Shown in pieces: positions 30,602-40,249 of a stretch of 64,000 bases of DNA. The translations under genes and the position numbers were made by a program. Each line of letters opens with the position of its first letter. The first letter of the stretch is position 1. Source of the stretch: Eriocheir sinensis (taxonomy: Eukaryota > Arthropoda > Malacostraca > Decapoda > Varunidae); contig NW_026110522.1 of assembly GCF_024679095.1 (NCBI RefSeq), positions 1 to 64,000 of the forward strand. Reading direction: 5' to 3'. The notes beneath the pieces were generated by a model that was not told the origin of the DNA, searched no databases, and saw nothing but the letters and a program-made list of their open reading frames with translations.

Positions 30602-31726
30602 TTGAGGGCGTACAACACAGGTGTCATGAAGTTCGTACCAAAATACAGACCGAGGGAGAGGGCTAAAAAGGACTGGTTTAATGCAAGATGTGCAAAGGCA
30701 AAAGAAAAGAGAGACAAAGCGTGGTCAAGATTAAAAAGAAACAGAAATCAAAGAAACAAAGAAGACTTTAAGGCAACGAGAAATGAATACGTGAAAGTGA
30801 GAAAGGAAGAAGAGAAACGATACGAAAAGGATATTGTGGAAAAGTGTAAAGAACAACCTAAACTATTTTATAGATTTATAAATGGAAAAATTAAATCAAG
30901 AGAAACAATTGAAAGACTGACTGAAGAGAATGTAGAGATTGAGGATCCCAAAGGCATGGCAGAATTATTTAACAAAAAATTCCAGCAAGTGTTTACCAAA
31001 GAATCATTATTTAATGAACCACAAGAAAACAACTTAGATGTATATATGGAAGAGGTCAAAATAGATAAAGAGGAGATAAAAAAACTATTGGGGGAATTGG
31101 AAGAAGGGAAGGCCGTGGGACCGGATGGAGTTTCAGGTTTTATACTTAAAGAATGCAGAAATGAGCTAGTTGGCCTGATATATGACATCATTAGGTGCTC
31201 AATTAAAACGGGCACAGTGCCTAGGGAGTGGAAGAGGGCAGAAGTGGTACCTATATACAAAAGTGGAAAAAAGGAAGAACCCCTAAATTACAGACTGGTG
31301 TCTCTGACCAGTGTAGTATGCAAAATATGTGAGAAATGAATAAAAGTACAATGGATGAGATTTCTAGAAGAACATAATCTAATCACAAACAATCAATATG
31401 GGTTTGGGAAAGGCCGCTCATGTGCGACAAACTTGCTGAGCTTTTACTCAAGAGTGACGGACAAATTACAGGAAAGGGACGGATGGGTGGATTGCATTTA
31501 CCTACACTTAAAGGAAATGAACTTAACAACACTGGAACAAAGAAGAGAAAGGGGAGACCTAATCCAAATTTATAAATTATTAAACAAAATAGATGAAGTA
31601 GATAATGAAGAACTGCTACTAACAGAAGGAAACATAAGCAGAAATACAAGAGGACACAGTAAAAAATTGAGAAAGGGGAGATGCTTGAGAGACACAAAGA
31701 AGTATAGCTTCCCGCAAGAAATGTAG
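30602..31726 (+). CDS. LINE-D RT N-terminus fused to C-terminus by deletion
   Basis: 30602-31339 gives the linker and RT fingers (VGPDGVSGFILKECRNELV, VPREWKRAEVVPIYKSGKK, SLTSVVCKI). 31355-31726 gives NQYGFGKGRSCATNLLSFYS and WVDCIYL, then jumps at about 31505 to LKEMNLTTLEQRRERGDLI, which belongs to the region after the RT palm. Motifs A, B and C with the catalytic Asp residues are gone, yet the frame stays open across the junction. One stop lies between the two frames near 31339. Confidence 0.85.
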
Positions 31727-31891
31727 AGGTTTGGAACAGTCTGAGCGAGGATATAGTATCAGCGAGGAGTGTGCAAAGCTTTAAAGATAAGTTGGATAAA
31801 TGCAGACACGGAGACGGGACCACACGAGCATAATGCCCAGGCCCTGTAAAACTACAACTAGGTAAATACAACTAGGTAAAGTAGGTAAATA

Positions 31892-32570
31892 CACACACAC
31901 ACACACACACACACAGTAATTCCCTAAACAGACTCCACATTTACTGGGCCAATGCGACATGTTTTCAGCCCCCAAACAGCCCCTTCCAAGCCCTCTAGTG
32001 TGCCCAGACCTTCCAGTAGAGGCCAGGGCAGCTCAACAGATTAGCCCCAGCCCAGGGACGGGCTTTAATAACACTAACAGACGTATTTTGACAACAATGA
32101 CAGTCACCAAGAACCTGTAGAGTGGACAGGAGGAGGAGAGAGGAGGGAAGGAAGGGAGAAGAGGAGGAGGAGCAGAGAAAGAAAACTTGAAAGAGGAGGA
32201 GAAGGAAGAAATAATGATGAAAAGATGGAATAAAAGAAAGAGAATAAGTGGAGAAAAAATGAATAAAAAAGAAATTGTGTTATTTTTTACCTTTGTTCCT
32301 AAGTCTTCTTCCTCTTCTTTTTCTTCTTCTTCTTCATCTCATTCCATGGAAGAAGTTAAGTTGAATTAGTATTCGTATACTAAAAATAAGAAAACTGTGT
32401 TTCCCTGCCTCCCTGATACGTTCCCTGCCTTCTAGCACTATAGTTCTGCCGCCTCGTCCAGCCTCCCTGTTATATGTTTAAGGCTGAGATTTTTCTCTCT
32501 TTTCTACTACACCCGGTCCCACACGTCCTCTGCGTGTATTGAAACATACGAGACATTAATCAAGACAAGG
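31892..32570. other. (CA)n, purine-rich and unannotated sequence
   Basis: (CA)n at 31892-31914, a purine-rich stretch at 32125-32270 and (TTC)n-like at 32308-32340. No gene recognised. Confidence 0.5.
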
Positions 32571-32574
32571 AGAG

Positions 32575-32655
32575 GGTTTTGTCGGCTGCCCGGGATTGAA
32601 CCTGTGACCAGCGTGACGGGGGAGCCACTACCTTACCAGTTAGCCAAAGAGGTAC
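32575..32655 (-). mobile_element. tRNA-derived SINE-like head
   Basis: On the minus strand: A-box-like TGGCTAACTGGTAAGG (32646-32631) and B-box GGTTCAATCCC (32602-32592), spaced as in a tRNA with a long variable region. A second A-box-like TGGCTGAGTGGGTTA runs in the opposite direction at about 32660-32675. Likely SINE material rather than a working tRNA. Confidence 0.5.
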
Positions 32656-32982
32656 CCCGCTGGCTGAGTGGGTTATGGGAGGCTTGCCCATCAGGCCTAA
32701 TCGCTGCACTACATATGCATTAAAACAACACTGAAAACAATTACAATTATGAAGAAAAGAATGGAATTGACGGCATTCCCACATCACATCTTAATTCTCC
32801 CTTTCAATGCCTCCCTCATGTATTCCCTCCCTCTCCACACTGTAACAGGCAAGTGACAAGGGCCAGGAGGAGGAGGAATTAGTGATAAGGGAAGGCATGC
32901 CTGACACCACAAAACCTCAAAACTGCCAACTCTCTGAATAAGCTGAAAAACTAAAATACTGGAGCCTACATTATTCCCTCAC

Positions 32983-33095
32983 CTCCTCTCCATCTCCTGG
33001 TTCCTTCCGTCCAGGAGAGAGCAGCGGAGTTCCTTGAGCAGGCCCTTCCACTTGTAAACCTGGGACTTCTTGGACGTGAGGCATCTTGGACAGCT
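32983..33095 (-). other. Candidate coding exon
   Basis: Minus-strand segment between acceptor CCACACCACAG and donor GAG|GTGAGG. All three frames are open; the most protein-like reads CLTSKKSQVYKWKGLLKELR then CSLLDGRNQEMERR. No family recognised. May belong to the same minus-strand gene as the candidates at 33900-34059 and 35436-35521. Confidence 0.35.
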
Positions 33096-33227
33096 CTGTG
33101 GTGTGGTGCTCTGGCTGGGGTGGTGGATAATTGTTTTGGGATTGTGTTGGGGGTGGGTGGGGAGTGGGGAAGGGAGGAGGGGAAGGAGGAGAGAAGAGAA
33201 GTTAGCAAGATTTTACTGTATATTAAC

Positions 33228-33659
33228 CAGACATGGGGCGACTACTTATATTATGTAATCGATTACGATTATGATTACTTCATATTTTCACGATTACGAT
33301 TACAATTACAATAAAATTAGGTGTAATAAAGTACTATTACGATTACATGATGTATTAATCGTGGTTACAATCATGATCACAGGAAGGACTGAAAGGTGAA
33401 CTTGCAAATTTCACACATGTACCATGCTGAATATTTAATTGGTTGAATTACTACAGATATTTAGAGCACACACTTGCTGTATGAGAAACCATTAACTAAA
33501 CTTTGATAATGTAATCACAAAAGTAATCACGATTACAGCTGTACTTTTATAATGTATTCGATTATGATTATGATTACTTAAAAAAATAAGAGGGTAATCG
33601 ATTAAGATTACTTGAAAAACTGTAATCGATTGTAATTGATTACGATTACCCCATGTCTG
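33228..33659. mobile_element. MITE-2: hAT-like MITE rich in GATTAC motifs
   Basis: 432 bases bounded by CAGACATGGGG and CCCCATGTCTG, flanked by perfect 8-bp duplications ATATTAAC (33220-33227, 33660-33667). An 8-bp duplication with CAG...CTG ends is the hAT signature. Both subterminal regions are dense in TAATCGATTACGATTA-like blocks, so each end is itself palindromic. No coding capacity. Confidence 0.88.
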
Positions 33660-33660
33660 A

Positions 33661-33880
33661 TATTAACATGATTCATAACGCAGCATGACTAAGGTAAAGA
33701 AGAAGAGGGTATATTAATTAACATGATTCATAACGCAGCATGACTAAGGTAAAGAAGAAAAGGATATATTAATTAACATGATTCATAACGCAGCATGACT
33801 AAGGTAAAGAGGAAGAGGATATATTAATTAACATGATTCATAATGCAGCATGACTAAGGTAAAGAGGAAGAAGAAGAAGA
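33661..33880 (+). repeat. Four 55-bp tandem repeats beside MITE-2
   Basis: Unit containing ACATGATTCATAACGCAGCA and TGACTAAGGTAAAGA, starting at 33666, 33721, 33776 and 33831. The first unit overlaps MITE-2's right target duplication, and each unit contains a similar ATATTAA..AAC stretch. Confidence 0.92.
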
Positions 33881-33899
33881 AGAACAAGAAGAGGAACAA

Positions 33900-34059
33900 G
33901 ACCAGGAGCATTATCCAGGGTCTGTGTAAAGCCTTTCTCTAAGCCCGCCCTGCACGCGGAGTTGTTGGTTGTGGCGCCACACGTCTCAGAGCCGGAGGGC
34001 TTCCTGGCCCGCCGCTGCCCCTCCATCTCCGGGGCCAGGCTCTGGAGCTTCTTCTCAGC
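33900..34059 (-). other. Candidate coding exon
   Basis: Begins after an acceptor (CCTCCAGTAG) and reads AEKKLQSLAPEMEGQRRARK, then SGSETCGATTNNSACRAGL. The donor is not clear. GC-rich compared with its surroundings. No family recognised. Confidence 0.3.
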
Positions 34060-34815
34060 CTACTGGAGGGATCTGAGGGGAGGAAAAAGGAAATCAATCA
34101 AAGTTCTTCCTCACTAAAGATGTCACTTAATATGAACTAAATACTGGCAGCCTCTTTGCTATTTTTTGCCTTCATTAAATTCCTGGAGGGTCTGAGAGGA
34201 GGAAAAAGGAGTATGAGTAACAGCAAAGGCACAGCTCTGCCTCACCATAAGATGTCATTTACAGCAACTAAAAACACTGCGGCCAGCTTCCTAACTATTT
34301 CTGGCCTTTGTTGAATGATTCCTGGAGGGTCTGGGAGGAGGGAGGGGAGAAGGGGCAGAGGGAAAGAAGGGAACAGGAGAGAAGGAGGAAAGAAGGGAAG
34401 GAGTGGCAAAATCACAGCTCTTCCTCACCAATAGATGTCATTTATACCAACTAAAAAATGCTGGCAGGTTCCTAACTATTTCTTGCCCCCGACATATTTC
34501 TGATGCTGGCAGGTTCCTACTATTTCTTGCCCATGACATATTTCTGATACTGGCAGGTTCCTAACTATTTCTTGCCCCTGACATATTTCTGATACTGGCA
34601 GGTTCCTAACTATTTCTTGCCCCTGACATATTTCTGATACTGGCAGGTTCCTAACTATTTCTTGCCCCTGACATATTTCTGAAGTGTTCTGAGGGGAGGA
34701 AAAAGGTGACAGGAGCACTGGAGAAAGTGAAGCTCTTCCTTACTAAAAGATGTTGATTAATAATAACAAAAAAAATCATTGGCAGCTTCTATGTTATTTC
34801 CTGCCTCTGTTAAAT
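34060..34815 (+). repeat. Higher-order degenerate tandem repeat
   Basis: Four diverged ~130-180 bp units, each with GGAGG.TCTG.GAGGAGGAAAA-like, CTCTTCCTCAC..AAAGATGTCA-like, and CTGGCAG.TTCCTAACTATTT-like segments. Within it, 34461-34682 is a sharp array of five ~45-bp units (CTGGCAGGTTCCTAACTATT then TCTTGCCCCTGACATATTTC) expanded from one segment. A (GT)n array follows at 34833-34884. Confidence 0.75.
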
Positions 34816-34830
34816 TGGTAGGGAGGAGGA

Positions 34831-34884
<54 letters not shown>

Positions 34885-34886
<2 letters not shown>

Positions 34887-35435
34887 CTGGAGGGAGGCAG
34901 CTATTAGCAAGTTCAGAACAGCAGTGACTATGAAATTAAGGAATAGAAGATAGGAATTAAAGAAGAATGAGTGTGATGGCAGTGACTTAGAGAGGACTGA
35001 GTGAAGCAAATGGCAGTCAGGACAAAATGCAGAAATAAGGAAGGACAAGTATTTCAGAGTTTACCAGGGAAAGGGATGGAAAAAAGTGATGATTTTGGTT
35101 AACTCAGGCATTAGGAAGTTAAATAGCAGAGGAATGAGCTTGAGCAGAAAGCCTCGGGCACTGCAGAAGGCTGGAAGGAAGCAGCTGTTAGCAAGTTCTG
35201 AACAGCAGTGACTATGAAATGATGGCACAGAAGACAGCACAGGAAGGGAAGAATTTGAGTGTGGTGACAGGGACTTAGGAAGATGAGTTAGGACAGATTG
35301 TAAGTGCTTCATGTGGAAGAGTGCAACAGCTGAGTATTGTAAAGGATAGGGAAAAGTTGCGTGAAAGGCTGCGTCAAGTTGGCAGACGATGAAGTTAAGG
35401 TCCATATTGTCAAACTCCTCACAGGCTTGCTCCAT
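34885..35435. repeat. Locally duplicated, unclassified sequence
   Basis: Two copies of a GGCTGGA.GGA.GCAG..TTAGCAAGTTC block, at about 34885 and 35168, each followed by ACAGCAGTGACTATGAAAT. Holds copy 2 of the dispersed repeat of 28795-28995. No gene recognised. Confidence 0.5.
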
Positions 35436-35521
35436 CTATTTCAAAAGGCTCTCGCAGAGGTTGTCGGGGTCTCCATGGGCGGTTTCCTGAGCCTGGCGGT
35501 AGTTTTGCATGGCTTCTGTGC
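35436..35521 (-). other. Candidate terminal exon
   Basis: After a strong pyrimidine tract and acceptor (TTTTCTCCTTCAAG) the minus strand reads TEAMQNYRQAQETAHGDPDN then LCESLLK and a stop, resembling a tetratricopeptide-type helix. A diverged copy of the acceptor and exon start lies at about 35656-35758. No family is named with confidence. Confidence 0.35.
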
Positions 35522-36520
35522 CTTGAAGGAGAAAACACCCAAGACAACCCAGTTACTCTTCCCTGTGGGCTTGGGAAATAGGCACAGTGGGAGCCTGTTA
35601 GGAAGACAGGGACACAGAGATACAGACAAACAGAGATGCAGGCTGATGCTGCTGATAGTTTCACACGGCTGCTGCACCCTGAACGGAAAAACACCACCCA
35701 GGAAAACACGGTTAGCCTTCTCTGTGGCCTTGGGGAATGGTAACAGTGGGAGCCTGATATGCTTAGGACCATAGGCTGACTTACAGCGCCTCATTTTGGG
35801 TGTTGATGACATAGAATTTCTCTCTCTCTCTCACACAAACACACACAAACACAAACACACACACACACACACTTACACTGGAGTGAAAAACAGTATGCAC
35901 ATGGAGGAGGAGGTGGAGGAAGAAGAGGAGGAAGAGTAAAAAGAAAAGGTAAAAAATTTATAATATTAACTTTAAAAATATATCATTCATGTAAAAGTTA
36001 ACCTAAATTCAGCCTTTAAAATTGCAACAATCCTGCCACACATCAGTGCACTCATGTTATATCAGGTGTTCTCTTCACAGTTTCCTCATGATCTCAGGCT
36101 GTGTGGTGGACCGTCCCTTCCTGAGTGGACAATAGCCATGTGGCAGGCTGGGCCAAGGTGCCAGAAGAAGACATTAAGTTTTTGAGAGATGGGATGAGAA
36201 GTTTTCAGGTAAGAACTTGAGATAAGGACAGAGCAAGGGTGTTTGTTGTAGAGGAGAGGGCACAGCTGCATGTCACCAAAGAATAAACTTGATAGGGGAA
36301 TGCTTTGCCTGGGATTCTTACACACTACTGACCCTCACACACCAGCTATTTCTTAAGGCAAAGAGAGAGGTAAAATGCATTCTCAGGAGTGGTTATTAGA
36401 GTTCATGGCATAGAAGCCTTGTCAAACTACCACCAGGGTCACAAAACTACCCACGGAAAGGCCCACAACTCCTATAAAAGTCACGTCACGTGTGTGTTTG
36501 GGCGCTGGAATCTCGAAATA
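35522..36520. other. Duplicated exon-flank, microsatellite and unannotated DNA
   Basis: 35522-35605 and 35675-35758 are diverged copies of one intron/exon flank (both with GGGA.TAG.CACAGTGGGAGCCTG-like sequence). 35826-35876 is (CT)n/(CA)n. 35900-36520 shows nothing recognised. Confidence 0.45.
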
Positions 36521-36539
36521 ACGTGGCCCATTGCCCGCT

Positions 36540-36765
<226 letters not shown>

Positions 36766-36794
36766 CAATAAATAGATAAATTGATAAATGAGTA

Positions 36795-36943
36795 AATAAA
36801 TTCCAGCAGCTGCGGTGGAGTGCCACATGTTGGAGCAGTGGGAGCACACGTGGCTCGTCCAGTGGCCCCCTTAGTGGCGCTGGCCTGGGAAGTAAGAGCT
36901 GTAAGTGATGAACGGCCGCCTGGCTCCCACACCCTGCAGGGCT
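36795..36943 (-). pseudogene. GH31 alpha-glucosidase-like exon, catalytic-acid region
   Basis: Acceptor ACTTGTTGGCAG; first base completes the split Ala codon of the exon at 37371-37478. Reads ALQGVGARRPFITYSSYFPG, then a TAA in the position of an aromatic residue, GGHWTSHV, and after a frameshift PQLLEF. GH31 lysosomal-type enzymes have 'RPFVISRSTF.G.GRYxGHWTGDV' here, where that Asp is the acid/base. In this copy the Asp is His. A stop, a frameshift, a lost catalytic residue and an abutting SINE make this a pseudogene fragment. Confidence 0.7.
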
Positions 36944-37370
36944 CTGCCAACAAGTAATGGCCATATTGATAGTAATAATAAACAAGTATTGGTATGTTAT
37001 AAGAAAGAGGACTGGCGGGCACTCCTGAACTTGGTAGCTGCATGCCTCAACCCCTACCGTCCATAATTTTAAACACTGGCTCATCCCTATGCTGCCCTAA
37101 TCCCTTATGCAAGAGTCAGCCAGCCAGCATCTTCATTCTTTCATCCCTTTGGCTGGTAAACTCTGAAAGAAAAACAGCCTTCCTTCATCTGTATTTCCTC
37201 TTGCCTATGACTTGGGTATATTATTAATAAACTGTAACGATAATAAATGCACACCACAAACTTACTACAAGCACATTACTAATGTACTGTACCCATACTG
37301 AATGCATACCACAAACTTACTGTCAGCATATCCCTCCCTGCACCTAAAACTCTGAGCATCATAGACTTAC

Positions 37371-37478
37371 GCATTGGTGGCACTCGTCTCTGACAGTCCG
37401 TAGAGGTTGTGGAGGTTGTAGTGGAGTCCGATGTAGTGCCTTGCCGACATGCACACCGTGTGGCAGAAGAGAGAGTCT
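37371..37478 (-). pseudogene. GH31 alpha-glucosidase-like exon
   Basis: 108 bases between GTGGTCAG and the donor GC|GTAAGT. Reads DSLFCHTVCMSARHYIGLHY then NLHNLYGLSETSATNA. 'HYNLHNLYGL.EA.AT' is highly characteristic of lysosomal acid alpha-glucosidase (GAA) and its GH31 relatives. This exon has no defect itself, but its downstream partner does, and the region upstream is microsatellite. No other exon of the gene was found in the window. Confidence 0.78.
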
Positions 37479-37575
37479 CTGACCACTGGTGGCAGACCAG
37501 AGGTTTGAGGGTTCATTCATCTCCTGAGAGTGAGTGAGTGAGTGAGTGGAGAGTGAGTGCAGAGTGAGTGAGTGG

Positions 37576-37642
37576 AGAGAGAGAGAGAGAGAGAGAGAGA
37601 AGTGAAATGGGGAAAAGGAGGAAGGTAGGGAAGGAAAGTGTG

Positions 37643-37714
<72 letters not shown>
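37576..37714. repeat. (GA)n arrays
   Basis: Two GA arrays (37576-37600, 37648-37714) separated by AG-rich sequence. Confidence 0.95.
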
Positions 37715-37718
<4 letters not shown>

Positions 37719-37802
37719 TAAGTTTGGAGTACCTTAAGAAAGACCCTTTGCTCGATTTTATCTCGCCTCTTTGCGTTTTTAAATTCGCCCCTTATAAATT
37801 TA

Positions 37803-38510
37803 TCACCTCCTCCTCCTCCTCCTCCTCCTCCTCCTCCTCTTCACACTTCGTCTTAATTGCAGTACTCTCACGCCACGCCTCATCACATCCTCCTCCTCCT
37901 CCTCCTCCTCCTCCTCTTCCTCCTCCTCTTCACACTTCGTCTTAATTGCAGTACTCTCACGCCACGCCTCATCACATCCTCCTCCTCCTCCTCCTCCTCC
38001 TCCTCCTCTTCACTTCGTCTTAGTACATCCTCCTCCTCCTCCTCCTCCTCCTCCTCCTCCTCCTCCTCCTCCTCCTCCTCCTCCTCCTCTTCCTCCTCCT
38101 CTTCACACTTCGTCTTAATTGCAGTACTCTCACGCCACGCCTCATCACATCCTCCTCCTCCTCCTCCTCCTCCTCCTCCTCTTCACACTTCGTCTTAATT
38201 GCAGTACTCTCACGCCACGCCTCATCACATCCTCCTCCTCCTCCTCCTCCACCTCCTCTTCCTCCTCCTCTTCACACTTCGTCTTAATTGCAGTACTCTC
38301 ACGCCACGCCTCATCACATCCTCCTCCTCCTCCTCCTCCTCCTCCTCCTCTTCACACTTCGTCTTAATTGCAGTACTCTCACGCCACGCCTCATCACATC
38401 CTCCTCCTCCTCCTCCTCCTCCTCCTCCTCTTCACACTTCGTCTTAATTGCAGTACTCTCACGCCACGCCTCATCACATCCTCCTCCTCCTCCTCCTCCT
38501 CTTCGTCTTC
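37803..38510 (+). repeat. Composite CCT minisatellite, 80/89-bp units
   Basis: About eight units. Each has a (CCT)n block of variable length followed by a constant ~50-base cassette (CTTCACACTTCGTCTTAATT, GCAGTACTCTCACGCCACGC, CTCATCACAT). Cassette starts near 37840, 37929, 38010 (shortened), 38101, 38181, 38270, 38350 and 38430 give mainly 80- or 89-bp spacing. Open frames here are not genes. Confidence 0.95.
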
Positions 38511-39332
38511 ATCTCCATTCTCCTCTTCCCTTTTAGTCTATCTTTTCATTATTTCCTTTTATCATTTTCTTTTCATCATCTTTCTAAAGGATATTTCCAT
38601 TTCCAGGAAGAGGAGAAAGAGGAGAAGAGAAGGGGAGGAGGAGGAGGAGGAGGAGGAGGAGGAGGAGGAGGAGAGAATATCGATCATTCAATTTTTCCCC
38701 TATTACCTCTTTCTTCCATTCCTATCCTTACTTCCTCTCTCTTTCCTCTTCTTTCTCTCTCCATATTCCTTTCCTCTTTCATTTGTTTTCCTCTACTTTA
38801 TCATTATTTCCCTCCTCCTCCTCAACCCTTCTCTCCCCTTTATTCTCCTATATTATCTCTACCTCCATCCTTTTCTCTCCTCTCTCTCTCTCATTTCCTT
38901 TTCAATTCTCCCTCCCATTCTCTCTAGCTCGTCTCTCCTCCCCTTCCCTCCCTTCTACCCTCCTCTTCCCTTGTGTTTCCTATCTCCCTCTGTTATTCCT
39001 CCCTTCTCCCTTCTTTCCTCGTATTACTCTCTTCCCTGTTCCTCCATTCTCTCTCCCTCTCCCTCCCTTTCTCTCTCTCCCTTCACGCATCAAATCCTAA
39101 CCCTCCTATATAATTTTTCCCTTTTTTCCTCCCCTCTTTTCCTCCCCTCTCTGTCCCCTCGCGCCACAAAATTACTCGCCTTTTACACTCGACATCCCTC
39201 CTCCTCTCCTCCTCCTCGTCGTCAGCAAGCAAACACTCAACGTCCCCTTCTCCTCCTCCTCCTCCTCCTCCTTCCCCTTGTTTCCTCTCCAACACTTCTC
39301 TCTCTCCCTCCTCTCTCTCTCTCTCCCTCTCT

Positions 39333-39363
<31 letters not shown>

Positions 39364-39900
39364 CTGCTCTTCCTTCTTCATCATCCTCTCGCTTTCTTAT
39401 TCCTATGCTACTCATATTCTGTTGGTATTTTCTCTATTTTCTTTTCTTTTTCTTCGTTTCCTTTATGTCTACGTTTTGTTCTATTTCTTATTGTTTATCG
39501 GTTTCCTCTCTCTCTTTATTTTTATTTTTATTTTTTTCCCCATCTTTACGTCTTCTTCACTTACTATGTATCCTCCTTTTTTGTCTTCTCCTTCTTGTTC
39601 TGTTCAATCCCTTTCTCTTTTTATACTTTTTTTCTTAATTTATAGTCTTTCTCCCACTTTTCTCTCCCATCTTCTTCTTTTTCTTCTTCTTCTTCTTCTT
39701 CTTCTTGTTCATCTTCTTGTTAATATTTTACTTCTTCGCCTTCTTTCTCTTCTTCAAATTCTTCCTTCTTTTTTATTATAAACTTCTTCCTTTCATCGTC
39801 TACCTCGTTTCTCTTTTTTTTTTCATAATCTACATATTCTTCATCAACTTTAACATAACTCCCTCCTCCTCCTCCTCCTCCTCCTCCTCCTGCTCCGGAC
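38511..39900 (+). repeat. Pyrimidine-rich tract
   Basis: About 1.4 kb almost entirely C and T on the plus strand, except a (GGA)n island at 38637-38671. Ends with (CTT)n at 39670-39710 and (CCT)n at 39859-39890. The long Leu/Ser/Phe-rich frames across it are compositional. Confidence 0.9.
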
Positions 39901-40022
39901 GTAAAGAAAAGCCTCTGCGTCGTTTCTATATTTCTTTGTGTTTACCATTGTTTTTTTGTACCGCGAGTGTGTATGGGGAGCACTCAGAATTTATGGCTTA
40001 TATGTATGTAGAATCACGCCCC

Positions 40023-40027
<5 letters not shown>

Positions 40028-40107
<80 letters not shown>

Positions 40108-40115
40108 AACACACA
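40028..40115 (+). repeat. (CT)n(CA)n upstream of the KH gene
   Basis: CT for about 66 bases, then a short CA run, ending 135 bases before the first in-frame ATG of the KH/acidic-repeat gene. GAGA-type repeats can be promoter-proximal in arthropods; a role here is inference. Confidence 0.9.
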
Positions 40116-40249
40116 ATGCAGGAAACTGAGCCTTGGCAGCAGTGGGGGCAGGCTCTGCCGGGCAAGGGGCGGCGGCCGCCACCAGCTTATTTTGTTGTAA
40201 CTGCCGCCGCCTCGTTCACCATGACTTTTGTCAAACATTTACAAAACAA

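Larger units (their letters stand above)
29193..31890 (+). mobile_element. LINE-D with reverse-transcriptase core deleted
   Basis: ORF1-like protein, endonuclease, RT N-terminus, an in-frame deletion, ORF2 C-terminus and a 3' end with AACTAGGTAAATAC-like tail units (31850-31890) followed by (CA)n. Bases are strongly A-rich on the coding strand, unlike its neighbours. Non-autonomous as read. Confidence 0.85.

Noticed and set aside
34461..34682. Regular 45-bp spacing considered as a CRISPR-like array
   Set aside because: Units are contiguous tandem copies without distinct spacers, in a eukaryotic context.
38368..39645. 425-residue Leu/Ser/Phe-rich open frame suggesting a membrane protein
   Set aside because: It arises from a pyrimidine-only strand (CT-rich codons give Leu, Ser, Phe, Pro); no motifs or start context.
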